A stretch of DNA of 64,000 nt from Penaeus vannamei (taxonomy: Eukaryota > Arthropoda > Malacostraca > Decapoda > Penaeidae). Below the pieces are notes generated by a model. That model saw only the letters and a list, made by a program, of their open reading frames with translations. It was not told the origin of the DNA and did no database searches. The stretch spans positions 34,531,358 through 34,595,357 of the forward strand of contig NC_091575.1 of assembly GCF_042767895.1 (NCBI RefSeq), read 5' to 3'. This document shows positions 12,331 through 25,770 of this stretch, piece by piece (the first letter of the stretch is position 1; each line of letters starts with the position of its first letter). The position numbers and the translations under genes are program-made.

Positions 12331-13592
12331 TATTTATCCATGATCTTTACATGGCCTTTTGTATAGATTGCACGCAGAATCATTATTTATTGATTAAATT
12401 TATGTTTTATCTTTATTATTATTATTATTTTGCACACGGTCCATAAGTAAGCGGTCGCGTTGATCAACAAAGATCAAGGTCCAATGTTGACAAATGATTT
12501 ACGCGAACAAAGATATGCCTTGGCCAGATTTAAGACGTTTTAAGACCTGCGGCAGAAAAAGATCCCTTACTGAGAGTTGTTAAGGCCTTATATTTTCCCA
12601 ACACCATATATCTAAGACATTTTAACTCTCCCTAAGCCCTCCTTCCCTGTCTATCCATCCATTCAATCTATCCTTCCATCCTTCTACGAGATCTCCGCAA
12701 TCTCCATTTGGACAGTTATCATCATTAGGACAATAATTATATAGCCGGAAAACGGGTGACGATTCTCAATTCATCGTAATAAAATAGAGAACTATTTCAT
12801 ATTTCATATTAACATCCGTGTAGTGAACGATGATAATTATGATGAAAATGGTAGTGCAACAGAAACAAAACAAAAGAGTTACAGCAGCTTTCATCAGAAA
12901 GAGTAATAAAGGTGATGGTTGCAAGACTTGAGTTATTTGTGCTACATTCATTCTATGCAATAAATCACACTTCACTTACAAATGCATTATCCTTAACAGA
13001 AGTGTTCCTATCCTACAACAGTGAATTGAATGTCGATGAATTTAAGGTAATCTCAGCTCTGAAGGGTTAAGGTTTAAGGGTTAAACGCATCATACTTATA
13101 ACGTCATAAAAATTATCAGAAATATACAAACCACTATCTTGACATCAACCTTTCATTTGTGACTTCCTTTCGAGGCAAAGCGATCAACATTTTAAGTCAT
13201 TAGAACAGTTTTTCGCTTTGTATTTTTTCAGTCATTAGATGCTTGATATGTATGTGTATGTTATTTAAACTGGTTTGTGGAAGACTGTCTACACCTCCTG
13301 CTTTTATATCAATCACTTACAATTAATTGTCCTTATTCATATTACCGATAATAATTGAAATAATAATTATACGAAGCTTGAAGTTAATCTTTGTTCTAAC
13401 TTACCGATAACATTGATAATAAAAGTGATCACTAGACTTTTAATCTAATGTTTATTATGACAAAGCTGTGATAGTGTATTTCTTTTGCAATAATGGAATG
13501 AGAAAAAAATCAGTTTTAGTGACGATGCGGCTAATGAACATGAACGAGTGAACACACTATTCATAAATAGGCGTACAAAATCGGGCAGTTCT

Positions 13593-13663
13593 CACACCAG
13601 CCGGGCCTCGAACCCGGGTCTCTCGCGTACGAGGCGAGCATTCTATTCTTGAACCACTAGTGC
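13593..13663 (-). tRNA. tRNA-like gene, decaying, anticodon CGT
   Basis: The D loop has lost its remaining G (AAGAATA), which also spoils the last base of the A box, and the T loop and B box carry a T-to-G change at position 58. The stems are intact. The trailer is gaactgcccga, the most GC-rich of the set. Flank type alpha. It may be a pseudogene. Confidence 0.5.
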
Positions 13664-15755
13664 TTTTCTTACTATAGAGATTTAAAAGAGAATTGAATTG
13701 ATACTATTAGTCATAATTTGCTTTACTTTTATTTGTCCATGTTTTGTTCTCTTGCAATTACACTCTAATCATTTGTGTTTTTGGTGCTTATCAATAACAT
13801 TGTAATGTAATGTAATATTGTAATGTTATCCGGTGTACATTATTGCTGTTACTCTTTCTTTTTCTTTTTTAAATTGTTATTATCACTACCAGTGTTGATT
13901 ACATGCATCCATACAAACATCAGGGTTCTTGAAGGTATGATTGAGTTTTAGACTTTTGTAACTCGTCCCAATCGCTTTTTAAGACCTGGAGCCACTGGCG
14001 AACAAAGATATGCCTTTGGCAAATTTAAGATGTTTTAAGACCTGAGGCAGAAAAAGCTCCGTTATTAAGACTTGTTAAGGCGTTAAATTTCCTCAAAACC
14101 ATATATTTAAGACATTTTAAGACTTTTTAAGGATACGCCCGAACACTGTACATCCGCACAGCCCTTCCTCCTTGTCTCCATCCATCCAAGCTGGTTTGTG
14201 GAAGATTGTCTATACCTCCAGCTTTTATAGCAATCATGTACAATTCATTCATGTGTCCTTATTCAGATTACCGATTATAATTGAAGTAACCATAATAATA
14301 CGAAGCTTGAAACCAATAATCATTCTAACTTAACGATAACATTGATAATAATAAAAAGTGAATAATAGACTTAATCACCTGTTAATTCTAACAAAGTTGT
14401 TTTCTAGAGTATTCGTTTTGCAACGTTGAACATAAGAAAAAATAAATAGATTTGTTTTAGATTGCACGCAGAATCATTATTGATTTATTAATTTTATGCA
14501 TTATCTTTATTATTTTTATTATTATTATTATTATTATTATTTTTTTTTTGTACATGGCCCATAAGTAAACAGTCACGTTGATCAACAAAGATCAAGGTCC
14601 AATGTTGACAAATGATTTACGCGAACAAAGATATGCCTTGGCCAGATTTAAGACGTTTTAAGACCTGCGGCAGAAAAAGATCCGTTATTGAGAGTTGTTG
14701 AGGCCTTCAATTTTCCCAAAACCACATATCTAAGACATTTTAACTCTCCCTAAGCCCTCCCTCCCTGTCTATCCATCCATTCAATCTATCCTTCCATCCT
14801 TCTTCTTCGAGATTTCTGCAAACTCCATTTGGACAGTTATTATTAGGACAATAATTATATAGCAGGAAAACGGGGGACAATTCTCAATTCATCGTAATAA
14901 AATAGAGAACTATTTCAAAATAACATCCGTGTAGGGGACGATGATAAACAAAACAACAACAGAAACAAAACAAAAGAGTTACAGTAACTTTCATCAGAAA
15001 GAGTAATAAAGGTGATACAAGACTTGAGTTATTTGTGCTACATTCATTCTATGCAATAAATCAAACTTCACTTACAAATGCATTATCCTCAAAATAGTGT
15101 TCCTATTCTACAACAGTGAACTGAATGTCGGTGAATTTAAGAAAATCCAAGCTCTGAAGGATTAAGGTTTAAGGGTTAAATGCATCATACTTATAACGTC
15201 ATAAAAATTATCAGAAATATAGAAAACACTATCTTGACATCAACCTTTCATTTGTGACTTCCTTTCGAGGCAAAGCGATCAACATTTTAACCTAGCCTTA
15301 AAATAGCTACGTTGGGGTTACCTCGAGATCTGCAACACTGAAGATAACTGACCAATAAGTCATGAGAACTGTTTTTCGCTTTGTATTTTTCAGTCATTAG
15401 ATGCTTGATATTTATGTGTGTGTTATTTAAATCGGTTTGTGGAAGACTGTCTACACCTCCAGCTTTTATAGCAATCATGTTGGATTCATTCATATTACCG
15501 ATAATAATTGAAATAATAATAATACGAAACTTGAAATCAGTCATTGTTCTAGCTTACCGATAACATTGATACTAAAAAGTGATTACTAGACTTTTAATCT
15601 AGTGTTAATTATGGCAAAGTGTGCTAGAGTATTTGTTTTGCAACAATGGAATAAGAAAAAAATGAATAAATTTCAGTTTTAGTGACGATGCGCCTAAGGA
15701 TCATGACCGAGCGAACACATTATTCATAAATCAGCGTAAAAAAGCTTTAATTACT

Positions 15756-15826
15756 CGCACCAGCCGGGACTCGAACCCGGGTCTCTCGCGTACGAGGCGA
15801 GCATTCTACACTTGAACCACTAGTGC
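15756..15826 (-). tRNA. tRNA-like gene, G-C at 1:70, anticodon CGT
   Basis: Position 70 is C, making a Watson-Crick pair with G1. The cloverleaf and both boxes are intact. The trailer is gtaattaaagc and the leader is atgcctatcgg, both unlike neighbouring copies. Flank type alpha. Confidence 0.75.
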
Positions 15827-15903
15827 TTTTCTTCCGATAGGCATTTTATGGAGAATTCAATTGATACTAATAGTCATAATTTGCTTCACCTTTATATGTC
15901 TAT

Positions 15904-15904
<1 letters not shown>

Positions 15905-15938
<34 letters not shown>
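15905..15938. repeat. Poly-T run of 34
   Basis: This run lies where other units read gttttgttgttttcttgcaatt, so a T-rich stretch in the unit has expanded. Confidence 0.95.
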
Positions 15939-15940
<2 letters not shown>

Positions 15941-16887
15941 AATTACAGTCTCTAATCATTGGATTTTTTGGTGCTTATCAATAACACTGATATTACTGCA
16001 ATGTTATTCGGTGTACATGATTGCTGTTACCCGTTTTAAAATTATTATCATCCCAATTGCTTTTTCAGACCTGGAGCCACTGGTCGCTAAATACACACTA
16101 ACCCATTTTGTGTAGGCCTTCTCGTCGCGTCAGTGACCAAGATAAAAATTTACCCTGACAATTTTACACAGCCTTTTGGATAGATCGCACGCTGATTTTT
16201 ATTTCATTTATTTAATTATTTACTTTATTTTATTCATTTATTTTTATTTTTTTCACACGGTCCCATAAGTAAACGGTCAGGTTAATCAGCAAGTGATTTT
16301 TGCCAACGAAGATATGTCTTTGACAAATTGAAGATGTTTTAAGACCAGCGACAGAAAAAAGCTCCGTTTTAAGACTTGTAAAGGCCTCAAATTTCCAAAA
16401 ACAACATATATTTAAGTCATTTTAAGACTTTTTAAGGATGCGCCCGAACACTACACACACACAGCCCTTCCTCCCTGTCTCCATCGATCCAATCACCTTC
16501 CATTCAATCTTCTTCCCTCCATATTCAACTCCATTTGAACAATTATCAGTATGACAATAATTATATAGAAAACGGGCGACAATTCTCAATTCATCGTAAT
16601 AAAATGGAGAATGATTTTATAATGATATCCGTTGCTCCTTTCTTTGGCCTACACGATGGTATGATGTAGTGAACAATGATAATTACGATGGAAATGATAG
16701 TGCAGCAGAAACAAAACAAAAGAGATACGAAAAAAGGAATAAAGGTGATGATAGCAAAACGAGTCATTCATTATGTCATTAGTCAGTGTCGATAATAAAA
16801 ATAATAACAATAATACGAAGGTTGAAACCAATTATTATTCTCATTTATCGAAAATGTTGATAATAAAAATTGATTGATAGACTTCAT

Positions 16888-17387
16888 NNNNNNNNNNNNN
16901 NNNNNNNNNNNNNNNNNNNNNNNNNNNNNNNNNNNNNNNNNNNNNNNNNNNNNNNNNNNNNNNNNNNNNNNNNNNNNNNNNNNNNNNNNNNNNNNNNNNN
17001 NNNNNNNNNNNNNNNNNNNNNNNNNNNNNNNNNNNNNNNNNNNNNNNNNNNNNNNNNNNNNNNNNNNNNNNNNNNNNNNNNNNNNNNNNNNNNNNNNNNN
17101 NNNNNNNNNNNNNNNNNNNNNNNNNNNNNNNNNNNNNNNNNNNNNNNNNNNNNNNNNNNNNNNNNNNNNNNNNNNNNNNNNNNNNNNNNNNNNNNNNNNN
17201 NNNNNNNNNNNNNNNNNNNNNNNNNNNNNNNNNNNNNNNNNNNNNNNNNNNNNNNNNNNNNNNNNNNNNNNNNNNNNNNNNNNNNNNNNNNNNNNNNNNN
17301 NNNNNNNNNNNNNNNNNNNNNNNNNNNNNNNNNNNNNNNNNNNNNNNNNNNNNNNNNNNNNNNNNNNNNNNNNNNNNNNNNNNNNNN
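16888..17387. other. Assembly gap, 500 N
   Basis: Exactly 500 N, a placeholder length used by scaffolding software. tRNA-like genes are all on the minus strand to the left and all on the plus strand to the right. Reading frames crossing this gap are artefacts. Confidence 0.98.
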
Positions 17388-18178
17388 ATTTTGCAAAACA
17401 AATACTCTAGCACACTTTGCCATAATCAGCATTAGATTAAAAGTCTAGTAATCACTTTTTAGTATCAGTTATGGGTAAGCTAGAACAATGATTGATTTCA
17501 AGTTTCGTATTATCATTATTTCAATTATTATCGGTAATCTGAATAAAGACTTATTATGAATGAATTGTACGTGATTGCTACAAAAGCTGGAGGTGTAGAC
17601 AGTCTTCCACAAACCGATTTAAATAACACACACTTACATATCAAGCATCTAATGACTGAAAAATACAAAACGAAAAACAGTTCTCATAACTTATTGGTCA
17701 GTTATCTTCAGTGTTGCAGATCTCGAGGTAACCCCACCGTAGCTATTTTAAGGTTAGATTGAAATGTTGATCGCTTTGCCTCGAAAGGAAGTCACAAATG
17801 AAAGGTTGATGTCAAGATAGTGGTTTTATATTTATAATAATTTTTATGGCGTTATAATTATGATGCTTTTAACCCTTAAACCTTAACCCTTCAGAGCTGA
17901 GATTACCTTAAATTCATCGACATTCAATTCACTGTTGCGGGATAGGAACACTTCTGTTAAGGATAATGCATTTGTAAGTGAAGTGTGATTTATTGCATAG
18001 AATGAATGTAGCACAAATAACTCAAATCTTGCAACCATCACCTTTATTACTCTTTCTGATGAAAGCTGCTGTAACTCTTTTGTTTCTGTTGCACTATCAT
18101 TTCCATCGTAATTATCATCGTTCACTACATCATACCATCATGTAGGCCAAAGAAAGCAGCAACGGATATTAGTGTTAA

Positions 18179-18490
18179 GCCCAAACACCACAGGATAGCA
18201 CCTAACCTCAGCAGCCGTTAAAGGTCCGAGTGTGCACGTGGGGGCGAGCACTCCTTGTCCCCTTGTCTAAGGTCTTGTCAGGTCGAAACAAACGCTGGTC
18301 ACTTCAAGGGGTTTATTAATCCTCGGGAAATAAGGCACATCGAACACGGGGCGAAAATCACACAGACGGGGAAACGAGAGGAGGGGTCGCGAGCACGTCT
18401 TCCTCAGGCGAGTCCCGGGCGCTCTCTGCAGGACGAGACCCCCCCCCCCCCTGCCAACACACACACCAAAACACCCGCGAAATACAAAAA
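18179..18490 (+). repeat. GC-rich module, copy 3
   Basis: Starts at gcccaaacacc and ends at acacccgcgaaata, with a run of 11 C in between. Small deletions shift the recurrent frame: the stretch reading HFTKGF in other copies has lost three bases, and the SGGETRGG stretch is altered. Confidence 0.7.
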
Positions 18491-19148
18491 CAATTATAGA
18501 GGGTGGCGTAACATTATTATAATCCATTTCTTATTACTACGATGAATAGAGAATCGTCACCCATTTTTCGGTTATATAAGTACTGTCATAATAGTGATAA
18601 ATATTGAGATGAGTTTTGCGATCTGATTTGTCAACATTGGACCTTGATCTTTGCTGATCAACGCGACCGTTTCCTTATGGGCCGCGTGCAGAAAAGCATT
18701 CGGTGAGCAATCTATCCAAAGGCCTGTGTAAAAGTCATGGGCGAAAATTCTATTTCTTGGCCACTGACGCGACAAGAAAGCCTACACATTATGGGGCAGT
18801 GTGTATTCAGCAACCAGTAGCTCCAGGTCTTAAAAAGCAATTGGGAGGAGTTTTAAAAAGCCTTACAAAGGTCTTAAACTCCATCATCTTATACCTGCAA
18901 GAAACCTTGTGTATGTATGGATGCATGTAAGCAACACTGGTAGTGAGAATAACAATTTTAAAACAAGAGTAACAGCAATCATGTCCACCAAATAACATTA
19001 CAGTAACATCCGTGTTCCTGATGAGCACCAAAAACTGCAATAATTATAAACTATTTGCAAGAAATCAACAATACTTGGACAAATAGAAGTGAAGAAAATT
19101 ATGATTAATAGTATCAATGCAATTCTCCTTAAATTGCCTGTATGAAAA

Positions 19149-19199
19149 GCACTAGTGGTTCAAGTGTGAGAGACCCGGGTTCGAGTCCCGGCTGGTGTG
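19149..19199 (+). pseudogene. tRNA-like copy without an anticodon arm
   Basis: Twenty bases covering the anticodon arm 5' strand and loop are missing, leaving acceptor stem, D region, T arm and intact A and B boxes much closer together. The trailer tactgtagtcg and T4 tract remain. The copy at 45555-45605 has the same deletion and the same trailer, so the two are duplicates. It could not decode, but could still be transcribed. Confidence 0.75.
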
Positions 19200-19581
19200 A
19201 TACTGTAGTCGTTTTGTACATTGATCTATGAACAGTGTGTTCACTCGTTCATTGTTATTATGCGCATCGTCACTAAAACAAATCTATTTATTTTTTCTTA
19301 TGTTCAACGTTGCAAAAGGAATACTCTAGGACACAACTTTGTTAGAATTAACAGGTGATTAAGTCTATTGTTCAATTATTATTATCAATGTTATCGTTAA
19401 GTTAGAATAATTATTGGTTTCAAGCTTCGTATTATTATGATTACTTCAATTATAATCGATAATCTGAATAAGGACACATGAATGAATTGTACATGATTGC
19501 TATAAAAGCTGGAGGAATAGACAGTCTTCCACAAACCAGCTTGGATGGATGGAGACAAGGAGGAAGGGCTGTGCGGATGTA

Positions 19582-19730
19582 CAGTGTTCGGGCGTATCCT
19601 TAAAAAGTCTTAAAATGTATTAAATATATGGTTTTGGGGAAATTTAAGGCCTTAGCAAGTCTTAATAACGGAGCTTTTTCTCTCGCAGGTCTTAAAACAT
19701 CTTAAATTTGCCAAAGGCATATCTTTGTTC
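19582..19730 (+). repeat. TTAAGAC-rich block (representative copy)
   Basis: The block opens with CAGTGTTCGGGCG and then repeats variants of CTTAAAA and GTCTTAA about every 10-20 bases. The opening CAGTG and the dense short subterminal repeats resemble ends of hAT-type DNA transposons, which is a family-level comparison from memory. I could not define a matching inverted end or a target duplication, so it is recorded only as a repeat. Similar copies are near 5560, 11290, 14040, 33490, 43490, 45060 and 46750. Confidence 0.45.
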
Positions 19731-20058
19731 GCCAGTGGCTCCAGGTCTTAAAAAGCGATTGGGATGAGTTTTAAAAAGACTTACAAAGGTCAAACTCAAT
19801 CATACCTTCAAGAACCCTGATGTATGTATGGATGCATGTAATCAACACTGGTAGTGATAATAACAATAAAAAAAAAGAGTAACAGCAATAATGTACACCG
19901 GATAACATTACAATAATATCAATGTTATTGATAAGCACCAAAAACTCCAATGATTAGAGTGTAATTGCAAGAGAACAAAACATAGACAAATAAAAGTGAA
20001 GCAAATTATGACTAATAGTATCAATTCAATTCTCTTTTAAATCTCTATAGTAAGAAAA

Positions 20059-20129
20059 GCACTAGTGGTTCAAGTGTAGAGTGCTCGCCTCCCACGCGAG
20101 AGACCCGGGTTCGAGTCCCGGCTGGTGTG
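20059..20129 (+). tRNA. tRNA-like gene, anticodon CCC (Gly)
   Basis: The anticodon CCC agrees with the glycine-type body, so this copy and the one at 43056 are closest to a real tRNA-Gly. The D stem reads GAGT on its 3' side, shared only with 43056. Pair 1:70 is G-T. The trailer ctgttattgag is shared with the CGC copy at 10850, not with 43056. Flank type alpha. Confidence 0.75.
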
Positions 20130-20736
20130 ACTGTTATTGAGTTTTGTACGCCTATTTATGAATAGTGTGTTCACTCGTTCATGATCATTAGGCGCATCGT
20201 CACTAAAACGGATTTTTTTCTTATTCCATTATTGCAAAAGAAATACACTATCACAGCTTTGTCATAATAAACATTAGATTAAAAGTCTAGTGATCACTTA
20301 TTATCAATGTTATCGGTAAGTTAGAACAAAGATTAATTTCAAGCTTCGTATAATTATTATTTCAATTATTATCGGTGATATGAATAAGGACAATTAATTG
20401 TACGTGATTCCTATAAAAGCTGGAGGTGTAGACAGTCTTCCACAAACCAGCTTAAATAACACACACATACATATCAAGCATCTAATGACTGAAAAATACA
20501 AAGCGAAAAACGGTTCTCATGACTTATTGGTCAGTTATCTTCAGTGTTGCAGATCTCGAGGTAACCCCACCGTAGCTATTTTAAGGTTAGGTTAAAATGT
20601 AGACAGTTTTTCCTCGTAAGAAAGTCACAAATGAAAGGTTGATGTCAAGATAGTGGTTTGTATATTTCTGATAATTTTTATGGCATTGATATGGCAGCAT
20701 GATGCGTATAAGCCTTAAATCTTAAACCTTCAGAGC

Positions 20737-20807
20737 TTGTCAGTGGTTCAAGTGTAGAATGCTCGCCTCGTACGCGAGAGACCCGGGTTCGAGTCCCGGC
20801 TGGTGTG
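20737..20807 (+). tRNA. tRNA-like gene with replaced 5' acceptor strand, anticodon CGT
   Basis: The sequence from the D arm to the trailer is normal, but the leader and first acceptor bases come from another part of the unit (cagagcttgtcag). The acceptor then has a T-T mismatch at 1:70 and three wobbles. This looks like a recombination junction within the gene. The trailer is cgccgataaca. Flank type beta. Confidence 0.5.
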
Positions 20808-21561
20808 ACGCCGATAACATTTTTTACAGTGATTTATGAATAGTACGCTCCACTCGCCTATTTTTAAGGCGCATCTTCACTAAAATTGAAATTTATTTAT
20901 TTTTTCTTATGGCTTTTGTTGCAAAATGAATACTGTACGAATACTGAACACTTACTGATGAAGTCTAGCAATCAATTTTTATTTTCAACATTATCGATAA
21001 ATTAGAATAATGATTGGTTTCAAGCTTCGTATTATTGTTATTATTATTCTTATTATCTTATTAATGACATAATGAATGACTTGTACATGATTGTTATAAA
21101 ATATGGAGGTGTAAACCAACTTGATTAACACACACACACATCAAACATCTAATGACTGAAAAATACGGAACGAAACACGGTTCTCGTGACTTATTGGTCA
21201 GTTATCTTCAGTGTTGCAGATCTCGAGGTAACCCCAACGTAGCTATTTGAAGGCTAGGTTTAAAAACAGACTGGTTTGCCTCGAAAGCAAGTCACAACAG
21301 ATAGTCTTCTATATTTCTGATAATTTTTATGGTATTGATATAAGTATGATGCGTATAACCTTAACCTTTCAGAGCTGGGATTTCCTTAATATCATCGACA
21401 TTCAGTACACTTTTGTTGGATTGGAACACTTCTGCTAAGATAATTAATTTGTAAGTGAAGTGTAATTTACTGCACATAATAACCTAACACAAATAACTCG
21501 TCTTGCAACCATCACCTTTATTACTTTCTCTGTAAATCTTTTGTTTTGTTTCTGCTGCACC

Positions 21562-21577
21562 AGTCCCGGCTGGTGTG
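21562..21577 (+). pseudogene. 3' fragment of tRNA-like gene
   Basis: Only the end of the T arm and the 3' acceptor strand remain, joined to ctgctgcacc. The trailer cttagctaagg and T4 tract follow as in full copies. Three other fragments (41023, 53313, 62609) have the same breakpoint and related trailers, so one truncated unit has been multiplied. Confidence 0.75.
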
Positions 21578-22715
21578 ACTTAGCTAAGGTTTTGTACGGT
21601 GATTTATGAATAGTACGCTCCACTCGCCTAATACTTTAAGGCGCATATTCACTAAATTGAGATTTGTTTATTTTTTCTTATATCTATTGTTGCAAAACGA
21701 ACACTGTACGAATACTGCACACTTAATTTCGTGATTATTAACGATTAATGAAGTCTAGCAATCAATTTTTATTATCAACATTATCGATAGATTAGAATAA
21801 TAATTGGTTTCAACCTTCGTATTATTGTTATTATTATTTTTGTTATCGACACTCTGATTAATGACATAATGGATGACTCGTCTTGCAATCATCACCTATA
21901 TTACTCTTTCTGTAACTCTTTTGTTTTGTTTCTGCTGCACTATCATTTCCATCGTAATTATCATTGTTCACTACATCATACCATCGTGTAGGCCAAAGAA
22001 AGGAGCAACGGATATCATTATAAAATCATTCTCCATTTTATTACGATGAATTGAGAATTGTCGCCCGTTTTCTATATAATTATTGTCATACTGATAATTG
22101 TTCAAATGGAGTTGAATATGGATGGAAGAAGATTGAATGGAAGGTGATTGGATCGATGGAGACAGGGAGGAAGGGCTGTGTGTATGTAGTGCTTCTTAAA
22201 AAGTCTTAAAATGATTTAAATATATGTTTTTTTTTTGGAAATTTTAGGCCTTAACAAGTCTTAAAGCGGAGCTTTTTTCTGTCGCAGGTCTTAAAACACT
22301 TTAAATATGTCCAGGACATATATCTATGTTGGCAAAAATCATTTGCTGATTAACCTGACCGTTTACTTATGGGGCTGTGTGAAAAAAAAAATAAATAAAA
22401 TAAAATAAATCAATCAATAAATGAAATAAAAATCAGCGTGCGATCTATCCGAAAGGCTGTGTAAAATTGTCAGGGTGAATTTTTATCTTGGTCACTGACG
22501 CGACGAGAAGGCCTACACAATATGGGTTAGTGTGTATTTAGCGACCAGTGGCTCCAGGTCTTAAAAAGCAATTGGGATGATAATAATTTTAAAACGAGTA
22601 ACAGCAATCATGTACACCGAATAACATTGCAGTAATATCAGTGTTATTGATAAGCACCGAAAACTCCAATGATTAGATCTTTAAAATGATCTTTAAAATT
22701 CCCTTAGTATTAAAA

Positions 22716-22786
22716 GCACTAGTAGTTCATGTGTAGAATGCTCGCCTCGTACGCGAGAGACCCGGGTTCGAGTCCCGGCTGGTGTG
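22716..22786 (+). tRNA. tRNA-like gene, anticodon CGT, 12-nt trailer
   Basis: Stems and B box are intact; the D loop begins AT, which breaks one A-box base. The trailer taatcagcgttt runs directly into T4, giving a longer T tract. It differs by one base from the trailer at 52085. Flank type alpha. Confidence 0.7.
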
Positions 22787-23643
22787 ATAATCAGCGTTTT
22801 TTTGTACGCTGATTTATGAATAGTGTTCACTCGTTCATGATCATTAGGCGCATCGTCACTAAACTGAAATTTATTTATTTATTATTATTCCGTTGTTGCA
22901 AAAGAAATACTCTAGCAAACTTTGTTATAATCAACAGTTGATTAACTCTATTGTTCACTTTTATTATTATCAACGTTATCGGTAAGTTAGAATAGTGATT
23001 TCTTTCATATTTCGTATTATTATTATTTCAATTATTATCGGTGATCTCAATAAGGACTTATTATCAATGAACTGTACATGATTTGTATTAAAGCTGGTTA
23101 TAGACAATCTTTCACAAACCAGCTTAAATAACACACACAAACACATACATATCAAGTATCTAATAACAAAAAAAAAAAAAAAAGCAATAATACGAAGGTT
23201 GAAACCAATTATTATTCTAATTTATCGATAATGTTGATAATAAAAATTGATTGCTAGACTTCATTAATCGTTAATAATCGTCAATAAGCGGCAGTGGTCG
23301 CTTAAGCGAACAGTGGCTCCAGCTCGTAAAAAGCGATTGGGATGAGTTTTAAAAAGACTTACAAAGGTCATTAAACTTAATCAGCTTCCACCTCAAAGAA
23401 CCCTGATGTATGTATGGATGCATGTAATCAACACTGGTAGTGATAATAACAATATTAAAAAGAGTACCAGCAATCATGTACACCGAATAACATTACAGTA
23501 ATATCCGTGTTATTGATGAGCACCAAAAACTGCAATAATTATAAACTATTTGCAAGAAATCAATAAAACTTGGACAAATAGAAGTAAAGAAAATTATGAA
23601 TATTAGTATCAACTTTATTCTTAAAATGTCCATAGTAAGAAAA

Positions 23644-23714
23644 GCACTAGTGGTTCAAGTGTAGAATGCTCGCCTCGTACGTGAGAGACCCGGGTTCGAG
23701 TCCCGGCTGGTGTG
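23644..23714 (+). tRNA. tRNA-like gene, anticodon CGT
   Basis: Complete cloverleaf with a G-T pair in the anticodon stem, G-T at 1:70, and A and B boxes matching consensus. The trailer agcgctgatga is identical to that at 51155. Flank type beta. Confidence 0.75.
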
Positions 23715-24804
23715 AAGCGCTGATGATTTTGTACAATGATTTATGAATAGTACGCTCCACTCGCCTAATACTTTAAGGCGCATATTCACTAAATTGAAAT
23801 TTGTTTATTTTTTTCTTATATCTATTGTTGCAAAACGAACACTGTACGAATACTGCACACTCAACTTCGTGATTGTTAACGATTAATGAAGTCTAGCAAT
23901 CAATTTTTATTATCAACATTATCGATAAGTTAGAATAATAATTGGTTTCAACCTTCGTATTATTATTATTATTATTATTGTTATCGACACTCTGTTTCTG
24001 TTGCACTATCATTTCCATCGTAATTATCATTGTTCACTACGTCATACCATCGTGTAGGCCAAAGAAAGGAGCAACGGATGTCATTATAAAATCATTCTCC
24101 ATTTTATTACGATGAACTGAGAATTGTCGCCCGTTTTCTATATAATTATTGTCATACTGATAATTGTTCAAATGGAGTTGAATATGGAGGGAAGAAGATA
24201 GAATGGAAGGTGATTGGATCGATGGAGACAGGGAGGAAGGGCTGTGTGTGTAGTGTTCCTTAAAAAGTCTTAAAATGACTTAAATATATGATTTTTTGAA
24301 ATTTGAGGCCTTTACAAGTTTTAAAACGGAGTTTTTTTCTGTCGCAGGTCTTAAAAGATCTTTGTTGGCAAAAATCATTTGCTGATTAACCTAACCGTTT
24401 ACTTATGGGGCCGTGTGAAAAAAAATGAATAAAAATCAAATAAAAATCAGCGTGCGATCTATCCAAAAGGTTGTGTAAAATTGTCAGGGTGAATTTTTAT
24501 CTTGGTCACTGACGCGACGAGAAGGCCTACACAATATGGGTTAGTGTGTATTTAGCGACCAGTGGCTCCAGGTCTTAAAAAGCAATTGGGATGATAATAA
24601 TTTTAAAACGAGTAACAGCAATCATGTACACCGAATAACATTGCAGTAATATCAGTGTTATTGATAAGCACCAAAAAAAAAAAAAAAACAATGATTAGAG
24701 ACTGTAATTACAAGAAAACAACAAAACATAGACAAATATAAGTGAAGGAAATTATGATTAATAGTATCAATTGAATTATCCTTAAAATGCCCTTGGTAAG
24801 AAAA

Positions 24805-24875
24805 GCACTAGTGGTTCAAGTGTAGAATGCTCGCCTCGTACGCGAGAGACCCGGGTTCGAGTCCCGGCTGGTGTG
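24805..24875 (+). tRNA. tRNA-like gene, anticodon CGT
   Basis: A consensus copy with all stems and both boxes intact. The trailer is gaatttcaaag; the corresponding copy at 50002 has the related but shortened gatttcataa, so the trailer has changed while the unit around it stayed alike. Flank type alpha. Confidence 0.78.
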
Positions 24876-25770
24876 AGAATTTCAAAGTTTTGTACGCTGA
24901 TTTATGAATAGTGTGTTCACTCGGTCATGATCCTTAGGCGCATCGTCACTAAAACTGAAATTTATTTATTTTTTATTATTCCATTGTTGCAAAACAAATT
25001 CTCTAGCAGACTTTGTTATAATCAACATTAGATTAAAAGTCTAGTAATCACTTTTTAGTATCAATGTTATCAGTAAGTTAGAACAATGATTAATTTCAAG
25101 CTTCGTATTATTATTATTTCAATTATTATCAGTAATCTGAATAAGGACTTATTATGAATATTATGAATACGTGATTGCTATAAAAGCTGGAGGTGTAGAC
25201 AGTCTTCCGGTTTAAATAACACATGCATACATATCAAGCATCTAATGACTGAAAAATACAAAGCGAAAAACAGTTCTCATGACTTATTGGTCAGTTATCT
25301 TCAGTGTTGCAGATCTCGAGGTAACCCCACCGTAGCTATTTTAAGGTTAGGTTAAAATGTTGATCGTTTTGCCTCGAAAGGAAGTCAAAAATGAAAGTTT
25401 GATGTTAAGATAGTGGTTTGTATATTTCTGATAATTTTTATGACGTTATAAGTATGATACGTTTAACCCTTAAATCTTAACCCTTCAGAGCTGAGATTAC
25501 CTTAAATTTATCGACATTCAATTCACTGTTGTAGGATAGGAACACTTTTGTTAAGGATAATGCATTTGTAAGTGAAGTGTGATTTATTGCATAGAATGAA
25601 TGTAGCACAAATAACTCAAGTTTTGCAACCATCACCTTTATTATTCTTTCTGATGAAAGCTGCTGTAACTTTTGTTTCTGTTCCACTATCATTTCCATCG
25701 TAATTATCATCATTCACTACATCATACCATCATGTAGGCCAAAGAAAGCAGCAACGGATATTATTGTTAA

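Larger units (their letters stand above)
1081..16887 (-). repeat. Tandem tRNA-like array, contig 1
   Basis: Ten tRNA-like copies (2041, 3172, 5127, 6044, 8052, 9307, 10850, 11765 degenerate, 13593, 15756) all lie on the minus strand. Spacers share blocks in varying combinations. The conserved TCGAGATCTGCAAC segment is near 1620, 4686, 7599, 10417 and 15321. GC-rich modules are at 3911 and 6888. The module normally found beside subfamily II is at 1081-1450 and 11830-12330. TTAAGAC-rich blocks lie near 2560-2720, 5460-5660, 6530-6650, 8580-8700, 11200-11400, 12530-12630, 14040-14150, 14640-14750 and 16330-16440. The array begins abruptly near 1081 inside a module, and the right end is cut by the gap about 130 bases short of the next expected tRNA-like gene. 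Confidence 0.85.

Noticed and set aside
16841..17448. Long reading frames of about 180-190 residues
   Set aside because: They consist almost entirely of N from the assembly gap.
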